From NCBI RefSeq assembly GCF_002159845.1, contig NZ_NFJK01000001.1, positions 124,001 through 188,000 of the forward strand: 64,000 nt of DNA, given 5' to 3'. The notes under the pieces were generated by a model. That model was not told where the DNA came from, searched no databases, and was given only the letters and a program-made list of their open reading frames with translations. The stretch's first letter is position 1. Every line of letters starts with the position of its first letter. Source of the stretch: Anaeromassilibacillus sp. An250 (GTDB lineage: Bacteria; Bacillota; Clostridia; Oscillospirales; Acutalibacteraceae). The translations under genes were made by a program, and so were the position numbers. Below are positions 1 to 9,453 of the stretch, piece after piece.

Positions 1-3000
1 CTCGCATACGAGCTTTGTCTCCTCATCCTCGCGCATGCTCACCCGCCCGCGCATCTGCACAACGCTTCCCTCCGTGATCAGCGCCGCATACTGCGTCAGC
101 GTATTGGGAAATACCAGCGCTTCGATCGAGCCGAACATGTCCTCCACGGTGACAAACGCCATGGTGCTGTTGTTTTTGGTCACCTTTAAGCGCACCTTTG
201 TGAGAATGCCCAGCAGTGTCACATGGTCGCCGTCGTGATAGCGGCCTGTATCTTCATCCAGGAGTTCCCCGGTCTTTGCCGCATGCAGTTGTCCATACGC
301 CGGCAAGTATTCCGCCATGGGATGGCCGGAGAGATACATGCCGGTCACCTCTTTTTCCATTGCCAGCTTGTCCGCCATGCTCAGATCCGCCATGGGCCCA
401 ATCACGAATTCTTCCTCTGCGGCGCGCGGCGTCAGGCTATCGAAAAAGCCGAGCTGCCCATCCACATTGCGGCGCTTGTCCGCTTCTAGGGATTCGAGGA
501 CGGAAGCGACGTTCTCCAGCATTTGCCGCCGGTTATAGCCCAGATTGTCCAATGCGCCGCATTTCACCAGGCTTTCCAGCGCACGGCGGTTCAGGTCTTT
601 TCCATACATCCGCTTGCAAAAATTATAAAACGAGGTGAACGGACCGCCTTGGTCGCGCTCCTGCAACAAGCCGCTGATAAAGCCCTTACCCAAATTCCGG
701 ATGGCCAGCAGTCCAAAGCGGATGTCCTTCCCGTCGACGGTAAACCCATTCCGGCTGAGATTCACATGGGGCGGCAACACGTGGATGCCCAGGCGGATAC
801 ACTCAGCAATATAGGCGGACAGCTTGTTGGTCATATCCAAAACGCTGGTGAGCAGTGCGGCCATGTATTCCTGCGGATAATAGCACTTCAGCCATGCAGT
901 CTGATAGGCCAAGAGCGCATAGGCCGTGGCATGCGATTTATTAAACGCATAGGAGGCAAAGCTCTCCATCTCGCCGAAGATCGCCTTGGCGGTCTCCTCG
1001 TCTACGCCGCGGCGGATACAGCCGTCCACCTCCACGGTGCCGTCTTCATTTACCAGCCCATAGATAAAAATCTGCCGCTCTTTTTCCATGACGTCCGCCT
1101 TTTTCTTGCTCATGGCGCGGCGGACAATATCGGCGCGGCCGAGCGAATACCCCGCCAGGCTCCGGAAAATCTGCATCACCTGTTCCTGGTAGACGATGCA
1201 TCCATAGGTGACGTCCAAAATATCCCGCAGCAGCGGGTGGCGGAACTGCACCTTCTCCGGGTGATGGCGGCACTCGATATACCGCGGGATGGAGTCCATC
1301 GGCCCAGGGCGGTACAGCGAAATCACCGCGATCAAGTCCTCCAAACGCTCCGGCCTGAGCTGCATAATCACGCTGCGCATCCCGCCGGATTCAAACTGGA
1401 ATACCCCGTCCGTGGAGCCAGTGGACAGCATGTCGAAGACCTTTGGGTCGTCCAATGAGATATTTTCAATCTGAAAATCCGGGACTTTGGTGCGGATCAT
1501 CTCCTGCGCGTCGTGGATCACAGAGAGATTACGCAGTCCCAAAAAGTCCATTTTCAAAAGGCCGAGCTCTTCCAAGGTGGTCATGGTGTACTGCGTAACG
1601 ATGGAATCATTGTTCTTTGCGAGCGGGACATACTCGCTCACCGGCCGGTCTGTAATCACAACGCCCGCTGCATGGGTGGAGGCGTTGCGCGGCATCCCCT
1701 CCAGCTGACGGGCCATGTCGATCAACTCATGCACCTGGGGGTCGGTGTCGTACCGCTGCCGCAGCTCCTGCGAGGCCTTCAGCGCCTTTTCCAGCGTGAT
1801 ATTCAACTCCATGGGCACCAGCTTTGCAATGCCGTCCACCGTGGCATAGGGGATCGCCATCGCGCGCCCAACGTCGCGGATGGAGCCGCGCGCCGCCATG
1901 GTGCCAAAGGTAACGATCTGCGCCACGTGGTCACTGCCATATTTGCGCACGACGTAGTCGATCATCTCCTGGCGGCGTTCGTCGCTGAAGTCGATGTCAA
2001 AATCGGGCATGCTGACCCGTTCCGGGTTCAGGAACCGCTCGAACAGCAGGTTGTACCGTATGGGATCGACACCCGTGATGCCGATGCAATAGGCCGCCAA
2101 GCTTCCTGCGCCGGAACCGCGCCCCGGTCCCACAGGAATTCCCACGCTCTTCGCATAGCGGACAAAATCGTATACGATCAGATAATAGTTGACATATCCC
2201 ATCTTTTCGATGGTGGCGAGCTCATATTCCAGCCGGTCAACAATCGACTGCTCCGGATGCTCCCCGTAGTATTTATGAAGCCCTTCGTAACATTTGTCCC
2301 GGAAATAGGCGGTGTTCTCCTGCCCATTGGGCGTATCAAAATGCGGGAGTTTTGTCTTGCCGAACTCAAATTCCACATGGCAGCGCTCTGCAATTTTCCA
2401 GGTGTTGTCCGCGGCCTCCGGATGGTCGGGGAACAGGGCGCGCATCTCCTCCTCCGACTTGTAGTAAAACTCATCCGAGGCGAATTCCATGCCGTCCTTG
2501 TCTTCGATCGTGTGGTTCGTCTGGATGCACAGCAGGATATGGTGCATCTTGCTATCCTCACGCCGGATATAATGGCAATCGTTTGTCACGACCAATGGAA
2601 TGCCCGTATCCTTGGACAGGCGGATCAACGCCGGATTGATCAGCTTCTGCTCCCGAATCCCATGGTCTTGCAGCTCCAAAAAGAAATTGCCGTCCCCAAA
2701 GATCTCTCGATAGCGCAAGGCGGCCTCTTTTGCGCGGTCATAATCGTTGGCCACCAGCGCCCGGGGGACCTCCCCTGCCAGGCATGCGGACAGGGCAATC
2801 AACCCCTCATGATATTGCTCCAAGAGCTCAAAATCGACGCGCGGCTTGCTGTAGAATCCCTCAATCCAGCTTTTGGAGACCATCGCCGCCAAGTTTTGAT
2901 AGCCGGTGTTGTTCTCGCAGAGCAGGACCAGATGGCGGTGTTCCGAATCAAGTTCGCGCGTCTTGTCGAACCGGGAACGCTGGGCAACATATACTTCACA

Positions 3001-3189
3001 GCCGATGATCGGGTTGATCCCGCGCGCTTTGGCCGCCTTATAAAAATCCACAGCGCCATACATCACGCCGTGATCCGTAATCGCAACCGCCCGGTCGCCC
3101 CGCTCCGCCGCCGTATCCAACAGGCGCTTGATCCGGCATGCGCCGTCCAGAAGGCTGTATTCTGTATGCAAATGCAGATGTGCAAACAT
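1..3189 (-). CDS. dnaE: DNA polymerase III alpha subunit (DnaE), 3' end cut by the window
   Basis: Replicative polymerase subunit that extends DNA at the fork. The frame is open from the ATG at 3189 to the left edge (about 1063 codons seen, C-terminus missing). The N-terminus carries a PHP domain (HLHTEYSLLDG). The palm has GPGRGSGAGSLAAYC and the catalytic acidic motif PDFDIDFSDERR. The far end seen (MRGRVSMREDEETKL) belongs to the C-terminal OB-fold. This architecture is that of DnaE rather than Gram-positive PolC, which carries an inserted exonuclease domain. The start has AAAGGAGG nine bases upstream. It is the last visible gene of a minus-strand run with whiA 37 bases upstream. Confidence 0.95.
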   Translation of the reverse strand, partial: MFAHLHLHTEYSLLDGACRIKRLLDTAAERGDRAVAITDHGVMYGAVDFYKAAKARGINPIIGCEVYVAQRSRFDKTRELDSEHRHLVLLCENNTGYQNLAAMVSKSWIEGFYSKPRVDFELLEQYHEGLIALSACLAGEVPRALVANDYDRAKEAALRYREIFGDGNFFLELQDHGIREQKLINPALIRLSKDTGIPLVVTNDCHYIRREDSKMHHILLCIQTNHTIEDKDGMEFASDEFYYKSEEEMRALFPDHPEAADNTWKIAERCHVEFEFGKTKLPHFDTPNGQENTAYFRDKCYEGLHKYYGEHPEQSIVDRLEYELATIEKMGYVNYYLIVYDFVRYAKSVGIPVGPGRGSGAGSLAAYCIGITGVDPIRYNLLFERFLNPERVSMPDFDIDFSDERRQEMIDYVVRKYGSDHVAQIVTFGTMAARGSIRDVGRAMAIPYATVDGIAKLVPMELNITLEKALKASQELRQRYDTDPQVHELIDMARQLEGMPRNASTHAAGVVITDRPVSEYVPLAKNNDSIVTQYTMTTLEELGLLKMDFLGLRNLSVIHDAQEMIRTKVPDFQIENISLDDPKVFDMLSTGSTDGVFQFESGGMRSVIMQLRPERLEDLIAVISLYRPGPMDSIPRYIECRHHPEKVQFRHPLLRDILDVTYGCIVYQEQVMQIFRSLAGYSLGRADIVRRAMSKKKADVMEKERQIFIYGLVNEDGTVEVDGCIRRGVDEETAKAIFGEMESFASYAFNKSHATAYALLAYQTAWLKCYYPQEYMAALLTSVLDMTNKLSAYIAECIRLGIHVLPPHVNLSRNGFTVDGKDIRFGLLAIRNLGKGFISGLLQERDQGGPFTSFYNFCKRMYGKDLNRRALESLVKCGALDNLGYNRRQMLENVASVLESLEADKRRNVDGQLGFFDSLTPRAAEEEFVIGPMADLSMADKLAMEKEVTGMYLSGHPMAEYLPAYGQLHAAKTGELLDEDTGRYHDGDHVTLLGILTKVRLKVTKNNSTMAFVTVEDMFGSIEALVFPNTLTQYAALITEGSVVQMRGRVSMREDEETKLVCE

Positions 3190-3226
3190 GAGAATTCCTC
3201 CTTTCCCATTTATTTAAAGGGATGCC

Positions 3227-4153
3227 TCACCGCTCCGGTAGGGTTTCCGCCAAGTCCACAATGCGCTGTAAACGGTGATTGACGCCGGACCGGCTCAGCG
3301 GCGGCGAAAGCGACTCCCCCAGCTCGCGCAGCGACATCTCTGGATTCTGCAAACGCAGCTCCGCCAACTCCCGCAGCTCCTCCGGCAATTCGCCCAATCC
3401 GGTGGATTCCGCAATCTTTTGGATGGCCAGCACCTGCCGCGCGGCAGCCGACGCGGTTTTATCCAGGTTCGCCGTCTCGAAATTGGTCCGGCGGTTGATC
3501 TGGTTGCGGACCTCTTTCAGCATTTTTACCTGCATCAATTCCATGGCGGCCGCAGGAGCGCCCAAATAGGTCAGCAGGTCCGTCACCTGTTCCATCCCCT
3601 TACTATAAACCACAAACGAGCCTTTGCGGTTGGTCAGCCCGGGCTGCAAGCGCTCCACACCGCACATCTGTAGGGCCACCAAGAGGTCCTTTGCCAGATT
3701 GCTATATGGGACGACAAACTCTAAATGGTATTCCTTGTTTGGGTCCGTCACAGTCCCGCAGCACAAAAAGGCTCCGCGCAGAAAAGACGCCAAGCACTCC
3801 GGGCAGACGATGTTTTTCCGGTGGATGCGCAGGTTGATCTCCCCCGCTTCATGGCCAAAGGTATGCAGCAGGAGATTCCTTTGATCGTCCCCCTCCACCG
3901 TAACGGAAAAGGTATTCCGATTTTCCTTCCTGCGGGAGATGGAGCTCCGCAAGTCCACAATGACGCCCGCCACCTGCGCTGCAAGCTGTGCCACCCGATG
4001 AGCAACGGCGGCATTTTCCGTCACCATGCAGACCGAAGCGCGCGAAAAGCTTCTGCCAAACAAAAGTAAACCGTAGCACTCCGCCTTGCTGCAGCAGGAG
4101 CGCTGCGGTACCGATTTACACATTTCATTTTTGGTATCTGCCGCGAACGACAC
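3227..4153 (-). CDS. whiA: WhiA family DNA-binding protein
   Basis: 308 residues, the usual WhiA length. WhiA proteins pair an N-terminal domain related to LAGLIDADG homing endonucleases with a C-terminal helix-turn-helix, and affect division and sporulation in Gram-positives. The N-terminus (SFAADTKNEMCK) and the C-terminal block (SLSPPLSRSGVNHRLQRI) are characteristic. The start is GTG, preceded by AAGGCGGTG. It sits directly downstream of rapZ, the standard rapZ-whiA arrangement of Firmicutes and Actinobacteria, and upstream of dnaE, so co-transcription is likely. Confidence 0.93.
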   Translation of the reverse strand: MSFAADTKNEMCKSVPQRSCCSKAECYGLLLFGRSFSRASVCMVTENAAVAHRVAQLAAQVAGVIVDLRSSISRRKENRNTFSVTVEGDDQRNLLLHTFGHEAGEINLRIHRKNIVCPECLASFLRGAFLCCGTVTDPNKEYHLEFVVPYSNLAKDLLVALQMCGVERLQPGLTNRKGSFVVYSKGMEQVTDLLTYLGAPAAAMELMQVKMLKEVRNQINRRTNFETANLDKTASAAARQVLAIQKIAESTGLGELPEELRELAELRLQNPEMSLRELGESLSPPLSRSGVNHRLQRIVDLAETLPER

Positions 4154-4199
4154 GATTTCACCGCCTTTTCACTCAGGGCTTTTTATAGGCCAGCTGGGA

Positions 4200-5057
4200 T
4201 TATTTCTGGATGTCCCGGTGGTTGACGCTTGTCCGGTGCCCGTTTTCCAACAGATGGTCGTATAACAGCTGCGCCAACGCCACCGAACGGTGTTTCCCTC
4301 CCGTACAGCCAATGGCAATGACCAGCTGGCTCTTCCCCTCGTCGCAGTAAAGCGGAAGCATATAGTCAATCAGGCTGATTAAGCGCTGGACAACCCCCTT
4401 GGTCTGCTCCCATTTCATCACATAGGAGTACACCGGTTCGTCCAGCCCGGTGAGGTGCTTGAGCTCCTCGATATAGAACGGATTGGGAAGGCAGCGTACA
4501 TCAAAGACCAGGTCCGCCTCGGTAGGGATTCCATACTTGAATCCAAAGGACACGCAATGGACCATCAACGCCTGCGAAGAATCGCCCAAAAACAGATTGG
4601 AAATGCGCTCCTTCAACTGTGCCGGGGAGAGGAACGACGTGTCGATGATGTAATCCGCCTTCTCCCGGACCGGCCGCAAAATCTCGCGCTCCAGCTTGAC
4701 CGCCTGCTCCAGCGAGCCGAGGTTGTTCTCTGCCAGCGGATGCTTCCGGCGCGTCTCTTTAAAGCGGTTGATCAGCACATAATCGTTTGCATCCAGGAAC
4801 AAGATGCGGTAATGCTTGTCCTCATTTTTTAAATCATCCAGCGTCTCAAACAGGCTGCTGAACATATCGCCCCCGCGGATGTCGGTGACAACCGCGACGC
4901 GGGAAAAGGTGTCCCCCGCTTTGGCACACAGATCGTAAAAGGTGGGAATCAGCTTTGGTGGGATATTGTCCACGCAATAGAAGCCGATGTCCTCCAACGC
5001 ATCCACTGCCCGGGACTTTCCCGCCCCTGATAGGCCTGTGACGATTAAAAATTCCAT
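4200..5057 (-). CDS. rapZ: RapZ/YvcJ family nucleotide-binding protein
   Basis: P-loop ATP/GTP-binding protein; in enterobacteria RapZ is an RNA adaptor controlling GlmS, in Firmicutes the role (YvcJ) is less clear. Walker A is GLSGAGKS at the N-terminus and the C-terminal domain has the family block IGCTGGKHRSVALAQ. The start MEFLIVTG at 5057 (285 residues) matches the usual family N-terminus. An ATG four codons upstream (5069) is also possible, because the AGGAAAGG site lies only 0-4 bases before that ATG and about 12 before the chosen one. Between murB and whiA. Confidence 0.92.
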   Translation of the reverse strand: MEFLIVTGLSGAGKSRAVDALEDIGFYCVDNIPPKLIPTFYDLCAKAGDTFSRVAVVTDIRGGDMFSSLFETLDDLKNEDKHYRILFLDANDYVLINRFKETRRKHPLAENNLGSLEQAVKLEREILRPVREKADYIIDTSFLSPAQLKERISNLFLGDSSQALMVHCVSFGFKYGIPTEADLVFDVRCLPNPFYIEELKHLTGLDEPVYSYVMKWEQTKGVVQRLISLIDYMLPLYCDEGKSQLVIAIGCTGGKHRSVALAQLLYDHLLENGHRTSVNHRDIQK

Positions 5058-5124
5058 GAAAACTCGCATCCTTTCCTGCTAAACATCCGGGGCACGAAAT
5101 GCCGCTGGGCGGCCTTCGGCCCGG

Positions 5125-6033
5125 TCAAGATACCAGCCGCACCTCGCATTCCAGGGAAACCCCCGTCTCCCTGCGCACGGTCTCCTGGATGATCGCAATC
5201 AATTCCAAAACATCCTTGCAGGTGGCGTCCCCTAAATTCACAATAAAACCCGCGTGCTTTTCGCTGACGGCAGCGCCGCCCACACGGCGCCCTTTGAGTC
5301 CACACTGTTCGATCAATGCGCCCGCATAATGGCCCTCCGGCCGCTTGAACACACTGCCGGCACTGGGTTTATTCAAAGGCTGTTTCGCCTTTCGGCTGTT
5401 GTAATGTTCCTCCATCAGAAGGGCAATCTGATCGGCATCCCCACGCTGCAATTCCAAGGTCATGGAAACGATCGTGCAGCCGTTTTCCATGTAGGCGCTG
5501 TGCCGGTAGCCGAACTGCAGCGATTCCCCGGATAAAATGCCAAACGTCCCATCCGGCGCAACATGGCTGACCGACGACACGACGCTGCTCATATCGCAAT
5601 TGTAAGCGCCTGCATTCATATAAACCGCACCACCGGCCATGCCTGGAATGCCCCAGGCAAATTCCAACCCGCTGAGTGCGCGGCTTTTTGCAAAATTACA
5701 AAGGCCTGCCAGGGAAACGCCCGCCCCGCATACAAGCTCCGTTTCGCCGCGCTGGTGGATGTCGCAAAACGCATCGTCCAAATATACGACAGCGCCGCGG
5801 ACTCCTTCGTCGCTCACCAGCAGGTTGGAGCCATTTCCAATCATCAGGACGCGCACGTCCATTTCCTTCGCTTCCCGCAGGAAATCGGACAGCATTGCCA
5901 CATTGTGCGCTGTGACAAAGAGATCCGCGGGCCCGCCGATCTTAAAAGTGGTGTGCCGGCTCATCGGCTCCTCATAGGCGACACTGCACCCAAAGGCCAG
6001 GGCTTTTCTCCCAAGCATGTCAATTTGGTTCAT
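5125..6033 (-). CDS. murB: UDP-N-acetylenolpyruvoylglucosamine reductase MurB
   Basis: FAD enzyme that reduces UDP-GlcNAc-enolpyruvate to UDP-MurNAc in cytoplasmic peptidoglycan precursor synthesis. 302 residues, as in short type II MurB proteins. Visible motifs are the FAD-binding GNGSNLLVSDEG and GIPGMAGGAVYMNAGAY, and KPSAGSVFKRP, whose serine is the proton donor. The C-terminus (GGAAVSEKHAGFIVN) is also typical. It lies upstream of rapZ, which in other bacteria links to amino-sugar supply; that link is an inference here. Confidence 0.96.
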   Translation of the reverse strand: MNQIDMLGRKALAFGCSVAYEEPMSRHTTFKIGGPADLFVTAHNVAMLSDFLREAKEMDVRVLMIGNGSNLLVSDEGVRGAVVYLDDAFCDIHQRGETELVCGAGVSLAGLCNFAKSRALSGLEFAWGIPGMAGGAVYMNAGAYNCDMSSVVSSVSHVAPDGTFGILSGESLQFGYRHSAYMENGCTIVSMTLELQRGDADQIALLMEEHYNSRKAKQPLNKPSAGSVFKRPEGHYAGALIEQCGLKGRRVGGAAVSEKHAGFIVNLGDATCKDVLELIAIIQETVRRETGVSLECEVRLVS

Positions 6034-6060
6034 CGTGCTCCTCCCTCACAAAACATGGTA

Positions 6061-6813
6061 TCAAAGCAGGTTCAGCTCCAACAGCGGGTCCTGATACACC
6101 TGGGTATATTTTCTCAGATAGGCTTTAAAGCGCTCGACACTGGAATTGACCACCAACTCTTCCGGAAAATCCAATTCTTCCAGCAGGCGCAGAGAATTTT
6201 CAAAGCAGCCCACACGGGCGGAAAAATGCGAATCCGTATTGACGACAATTGGCACCGCATGCCTCTTACAGAGCTGCATGATCTGCACACAGTTTTCCAC
6301 CGAGCTCCGGCGGTTGCTGAATGTCGCTTCATTGAGTTCCACTAGCTTGCCGTTGTGCCCAAACTCCGGGATAACGCGCTCATAGTCATACGGAAATTGT
6401 GCGGAACCGCTGTGCCCGATGACCTGGATATGCGGATTCTTGGCAATGTTCAGCCACGCGTTTGTAATGGCTTCTACCGAATGCGGCCCCTTGGGCATGG
6501 CGGGATCGTGCATTGAGGCGACGATCCAATCCAAGCTGTCCACATCGCTGTCCTGAAGGTCCGTATTCCCATCATAGTCCACCACGTCGCATTCCTCGCC
6601 GCGCAGGACCAGAACCCCTTCCAGCTTATGCGGAACAACCACCAAATTTTGAAAGTACCACTTTCCCGGGGCACCTGGCATCGCTACGCCGTGATCCGTG
6701 ATCGCAATGGCGTACAGCCCTTTTACAGCCGCCGCATGCACCATCTCGCTGAGCGTGGAGTATGCATGGGTGGACGCCAGGGTATGGCAATGGGTATCTG
6801 CAATAATGTTCAT
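6061..6813 (-). CDS. PHP-domain phosphoesterase (YcdX-like)
   Basis: 250-residue metal-dependent hydrolase of the polymerase-and-histidinol-phosphatase fold. The sequence begins MNIIADTHCHTLASTHAYST, the first metal-binding motif, followed by AITDHGVAM, ASMHDPAMPKG, VIGHSGSAQ and NTDSHFSAR, all expected metal sites. This matches the YcdX family; substrate unknown. The longest frame begins at 6927, but the ATG at 6813 has GGAG nine bases upstream and begins where the fold begins, so the shorter start is preferred. Between hprK and murB in the minus-strand run. Confidence 0.85.
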   Translation of the reverse strand: MNIIADTHCHTLASTHAYSTLSEMVHAAAVKGLYAIAITDHGVAMPGAPGKWYFQNLVVVPHKLEGVLVLRGEECDVVDYDGNTDLQDSDVDSLDWIVASMHDPAMPKGPHSVEAITNAWLNIAKNPHIQVIGHSGSAQFPYDYERVIPEFGHNGKLVELNEATFSNRRSSVENCVQIMQLCKRHAVPIVVNTDSHFSARVGCFENSLRLLEELDFPEELVVNSSVERFKAYLRKYTQVYQDPLLELNLL

Positions 6814-6961
6814 TGTTCTCTGCTCCATATGCAATAAAATGTACGGGGCGGTCCTGCGCAATAGAACCGCCTCCGTATGAGAAATTCTTTGATCGCTGTA
6901 TTCGGAAACCGTTCGCTGGGACGGCATCCAAACCGCTGCGCGCCACCGGCATCAAGCCCTC

Positions 6962-7933
6962 TTATAGATCCAATTCGAGCTTCTTTTCATCCTCTTGCAG
7001 CGTGGAGACGTCCATGCCCAAGCTGGCCAAGAGCTCCGTCGCAGCGTTATAGCCCATCTTTTTCTGGCGGTTGTTCATAGCCGCCACCTCTATGATGATC
7101 GCAAGGTTACGGCCGGGCTTGACCGGGATGGTCAGTACCGGAACCTTAATGCCTAAAATCTCCGTATATTCGCTGTCGATGCCCATGCGGTCATAGACTT
7201 TCTTATTGTCCCAAATCTCCAGGTTGATGACAATATCGATCTTCTCCGTCACCTTGACCGCGCCCATACCAAAGATCCGGCGGGCATTGATGATCCCGAT
7301 GCCGCGCAGTTCGATAAAATGGCGGATATTCTTCGGCGCGGAACCCACCAGGGATTTCGCAGAAACGCGGCGGATCTCCACCGCATCGTCCGCAATCAGG
7401 CGATGGCCGCGCTTGATCAGTTCGATCGCGGTCTCACTTTTGCCGACGCCGCTGTCGCCCACCAGAAGAATTCCTTCGCCGTACACCTCCACCAGCACGC
7501 CGTGGCGTGTGATGCGGGGCGCCAGTTCCACGTTCATGAACTGCACCAACGCCGCCACCAGGCTGGACGTGGTTTCCTGCGTGCTCAGCAACGGCACATC
7601 ATTCCGTTTGGTCGCCTCCAGCAGCTCCGGGGCCGGCTCCAGGCCGCGCGCAATAATCGCCGCCGGCGGCTTCTGCGAAAACAGCTCGTCCAGGACCTTG
7701 GCGCGTTCCGCCGGGTCCATCGACGCCAAAAACGCCGTCTCCGCGTTGCCGAAAATAACAATTCGGCTTGTATCATAATAATCAAAAAAACGGTTCAGTT
7801 CCAAACCAGGACGGTTGACGTCCATGGAGGAGATCATAATTTTATCCGGGTCGCCGCACATATTAATGACATCCAGAGAGAGTTCCTGCATCACTTTGGA
7901 AAGGGATACGCGAAATTGACTGGTTGGCATCAT
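6962..7933 (-). CDS. hprK: HPr kinase/phosphorylase HprK
   Basis: Bifunctional enzyme that phosphorylates and dephosphorylates HPr at serine-46 and so sets carbon catabolite repression. Walker A is GDSGVGKS and the HprK signature LRGIGIINARRIFG follows about 60 residues later. The chosen start (MMPTSQFRV, 323 residues) has AGGTG five bases upstream; the frame is open further to 8017 without a site. First gene of the hprK-PHP-murB-rapZ-whiA-dnaE run, with a promoter candidate in the divergent gap. Confidence 0.95.
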   Translation of the reverse strand: MMPTSQFRVSLSKVMQELSLDVINMCGDPDKIMISSMDVNRPGLELNRFFDYYDTSRIVIFGNAETAFLASMDPAERAKVLDELFSQKPPAAIIARGLEPAPELLEATKRNDVPLLSTQETTSSLVAALVQFMNVELAPRITRHGVLVEVYGEGILLVGDSGVGKSETAIELIKRGHRLIADDAVEIRRVSAKSLVGSAPKNIRHFIELRGIGIINARRIFGMGAVKVTEKIDIVINLEIWDNKKVYDRMGIDSEYTEILGIKVPVLTIPVKPGRNLAIIIEVAAMNNRQKKMGYNAATELLASLGMDVSTLQEDEKKLELDL

Positions 7934-8033
7934 AGATACACCTGCTTTCCTTTTCTTTTCCAATCGACAACCTCCTCCCAGAAGCTGCCATCGGTCCGAT
8001 GGCCTGGCGCCATCCATAAAAATCTCTGTTGTT

Positions 8034-8062
8034 ATTATATATCAATCCTGGAGAAGTTTAAA
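8034..8062 (-). promoter_or_regulatory. Putative sigma-A promoter for the hprK run
   Basis: On the minus strand TTTAAA (8057-8062) and TATAAT (8034-8039) are separated by 17 bases, about 100 bases upstream of hprK. A 12-base inverted repeat AGGGA-AA-TCCCT (8062-8073) abuts the -35 box and could be an operator. Sequence inspection only. Confidence 0.45.
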
Positions 8063-8115
8063 GGGAAATCCCTAAAATAATATGGAGGATTTTCTATCCC
8101 AGAGGATGGAGAATA

Positions 8116-8124
8116 TGCTATAAT
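8116..8124 (+). promoter_or_regulatory. Extended -10 promoter for the GT4 gene
   Basis: TGC followed by a perfect TATAAT (8119-8124), an extended -10. No good -35 is seen, which is usual for this class. It lies 89 bases upstream of the glycosyltransferase start. Confidence 0.5.
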
Positions 8125-8141
8125 GATGTCATATTGTTTAA

Positions 8142-8187
8142 TGAACGTACATTTCGTTCAACGGTCTTTCCGAACCAAATCGGAAAG
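8142..8187 (+). promoter_or_regulatory. Two perfect hairpins in the GT4 leader
   Basis: TGAACG/CGTTCA (8142-8160, 7-base loop) and CTTTCCGA/TCGGAAAG (8166-8187, 6-base loop) are both perfect. They lie between the -10 box and the ribosome binding site. Neither has a T-tract, so they are not terminators; leader structure or protein binding sites are possible. Confidence 0.45.
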
Positions 8188-8212
8188 AGAATCGATATAG
8201 GGATGGTTAAAC

Positions 8213-9385
8213 ATGAAAATAGCACTGTTTTTAGAAGCCTACCTCTCCCAGGCGAGCGCCTCGGCCACCCATGTGTCCCTACTGGCGGAAGGGTTGGTCA
8301 AGCTGGGCCATGAGGTCTTGATCGTCACAACGGACCCGGAAACCGACGACTGTTATGAGCAGGACGGCATCCTTTGCTGCCCTGCGAAACCGAGCGCCAG
8401 CCTCTTTGGCCAGAGTGCTCGCGTTTCAAAGCTGCCGGGCCTCATGCCGATGATCGAAGCATTTTCGCCGGACTTGATTCATATTCAGACTTTTACAGAG
8501 ATTGGCGGTATTGGCCTCAAATATGCGCAAAAGCACCAGTTGCCGGTCGTGTGCACCATACACGAACTGCAGGACGTCCTGGAGGGATACGGCGCCAACC
8601 GGCCCGCGGTGTTATTTAACAAGCGCCAGGGACAGACACTGATGAAAAAAATTCTATCCGGCTCGGATGTCATTACAACCGCTTCCAAAAAATGCGCGAA
8701 AGCCGTCCAAGCATTGTTTCCCTGCCAAATCCATACAATCCCCTATTGCGTGGATACGGAGCGGTTTTGCCCCCGCCCCTTGGACGACCCTTCCAAGGAA
8801 AGTATGCGCACGCGGCTCCATCTGACGGACGGGAAAGTGGGGTTCGTCTTTTCCGGGCGCCTCAGCGCGGAAAACCGGGTGGATGACCTTCTCGCTTTTT
8901 GGAGCAAGGCTGTCGCGCTCCGGGACGATCTGCGGCTCATATTGGTGGGCAGCGGTCCGGACGCGGCAGAGCTTCACGAGCGGGCGCGCGTCTTGGGGGT
9001 TGGCGACAAGGTCTTTTTTGCCGGCAGCCTGACGCGGGACGATTTGAGTCTATGTTTTTCCGTGTGCAAGGCGTTTGTCAGCGCTTCGGATTCGATCACC
9101 ATGGAAGCCGCGCCGATCGAGGCCATTGCCAGCGGCTTGCCGGTCATTTTGCGGCCAGCCAGCGCAAACGCGGACCTGATCATCAGCGGTGTCAACGGCT
9201 TTTCCTATGAAACGTCCGACGAACTTGGAGATATTGTCAAAAAGCTTGCGCAGCTCGACGCAGACGGGGAGCTCCTGATGCGTAAGCTTGTCAGCAAGAC
9301 TGCCGCCAGCCTGACCGATCTCAACCAGGCAAAGGCGCTTGTCGCTTGCTACGAAATGGCGCTCGGCCGTCACACGCAAAGTTGA
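8213..9385 (+). CDS. GT4-family glycosyltransferase
   Basis: 390 residues with the two-Rossmann (GT-B) layout of GT4 retaining transferases. The N-terminal acceptor domain begins MKIALFLEAYLSQ, IPYCVDTERFCPRP marks the linker, and the donor domain has VFSGRLSAENRVDDLL, LVGSGPDAAEL and EAAPIEAIASGLP. It resembles diacylglycerol or phosphatidyl-inositol glycosyltransferases, but the acceptor cannot be read from sequence. In the usual EX7E motif (as in SETFGLVALEA) the first glutamate aligns with isoleucine here (SITMEAAPIEA), while the second is kept. Monocistronic or followed by the small ORF at 9454. Confidence 0.85.
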   Translation: MKIALFLEAYLSQASASATHVSLLAEGLVKLGHEVLIVTTDPETDDCYEQDGILCCPAKPSASLFGQSARVSKLPGLMPMIEAFSPDLIHIQTFTEIGGIGLKYAQKHQLPVVCTIHELQDVLEGYGANRPAVLFNKRQGQTLMKKILSGSDVITTASKKCAKAVQALFPCQIHTIPYCVDTERFCPRPLDDPSKESMRTRLHLTDGKVGFVFSGRLSAENRVDDLLAFWSKAVALRDDLRLILVGSGPDAAELHERARVLGVGDKVFFAGSLTRDDLSLCFSVCKAFVSASDSITMEAAPIEAIASGLPVILRPASANADLIISGVNGFSYETSDELGDIVKKLAQLDADGELLMRKLVSKTAASLTDLNQAKALVACYEMALGRHTQS

Positions 9386-9453
9386 CCCATTTCCCTGCAT
9401 AGATTTCCTTTTTCGAAGCCATACTATGGAAAACGAAGAAGGAGATGTTTTTC

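Noticed and set aside
523-3282. Plus-strand frames of 311 and 589 codons across dnaE
   Set aside because: Opposite strand of a clear DnaE with intact catalytic motifs.
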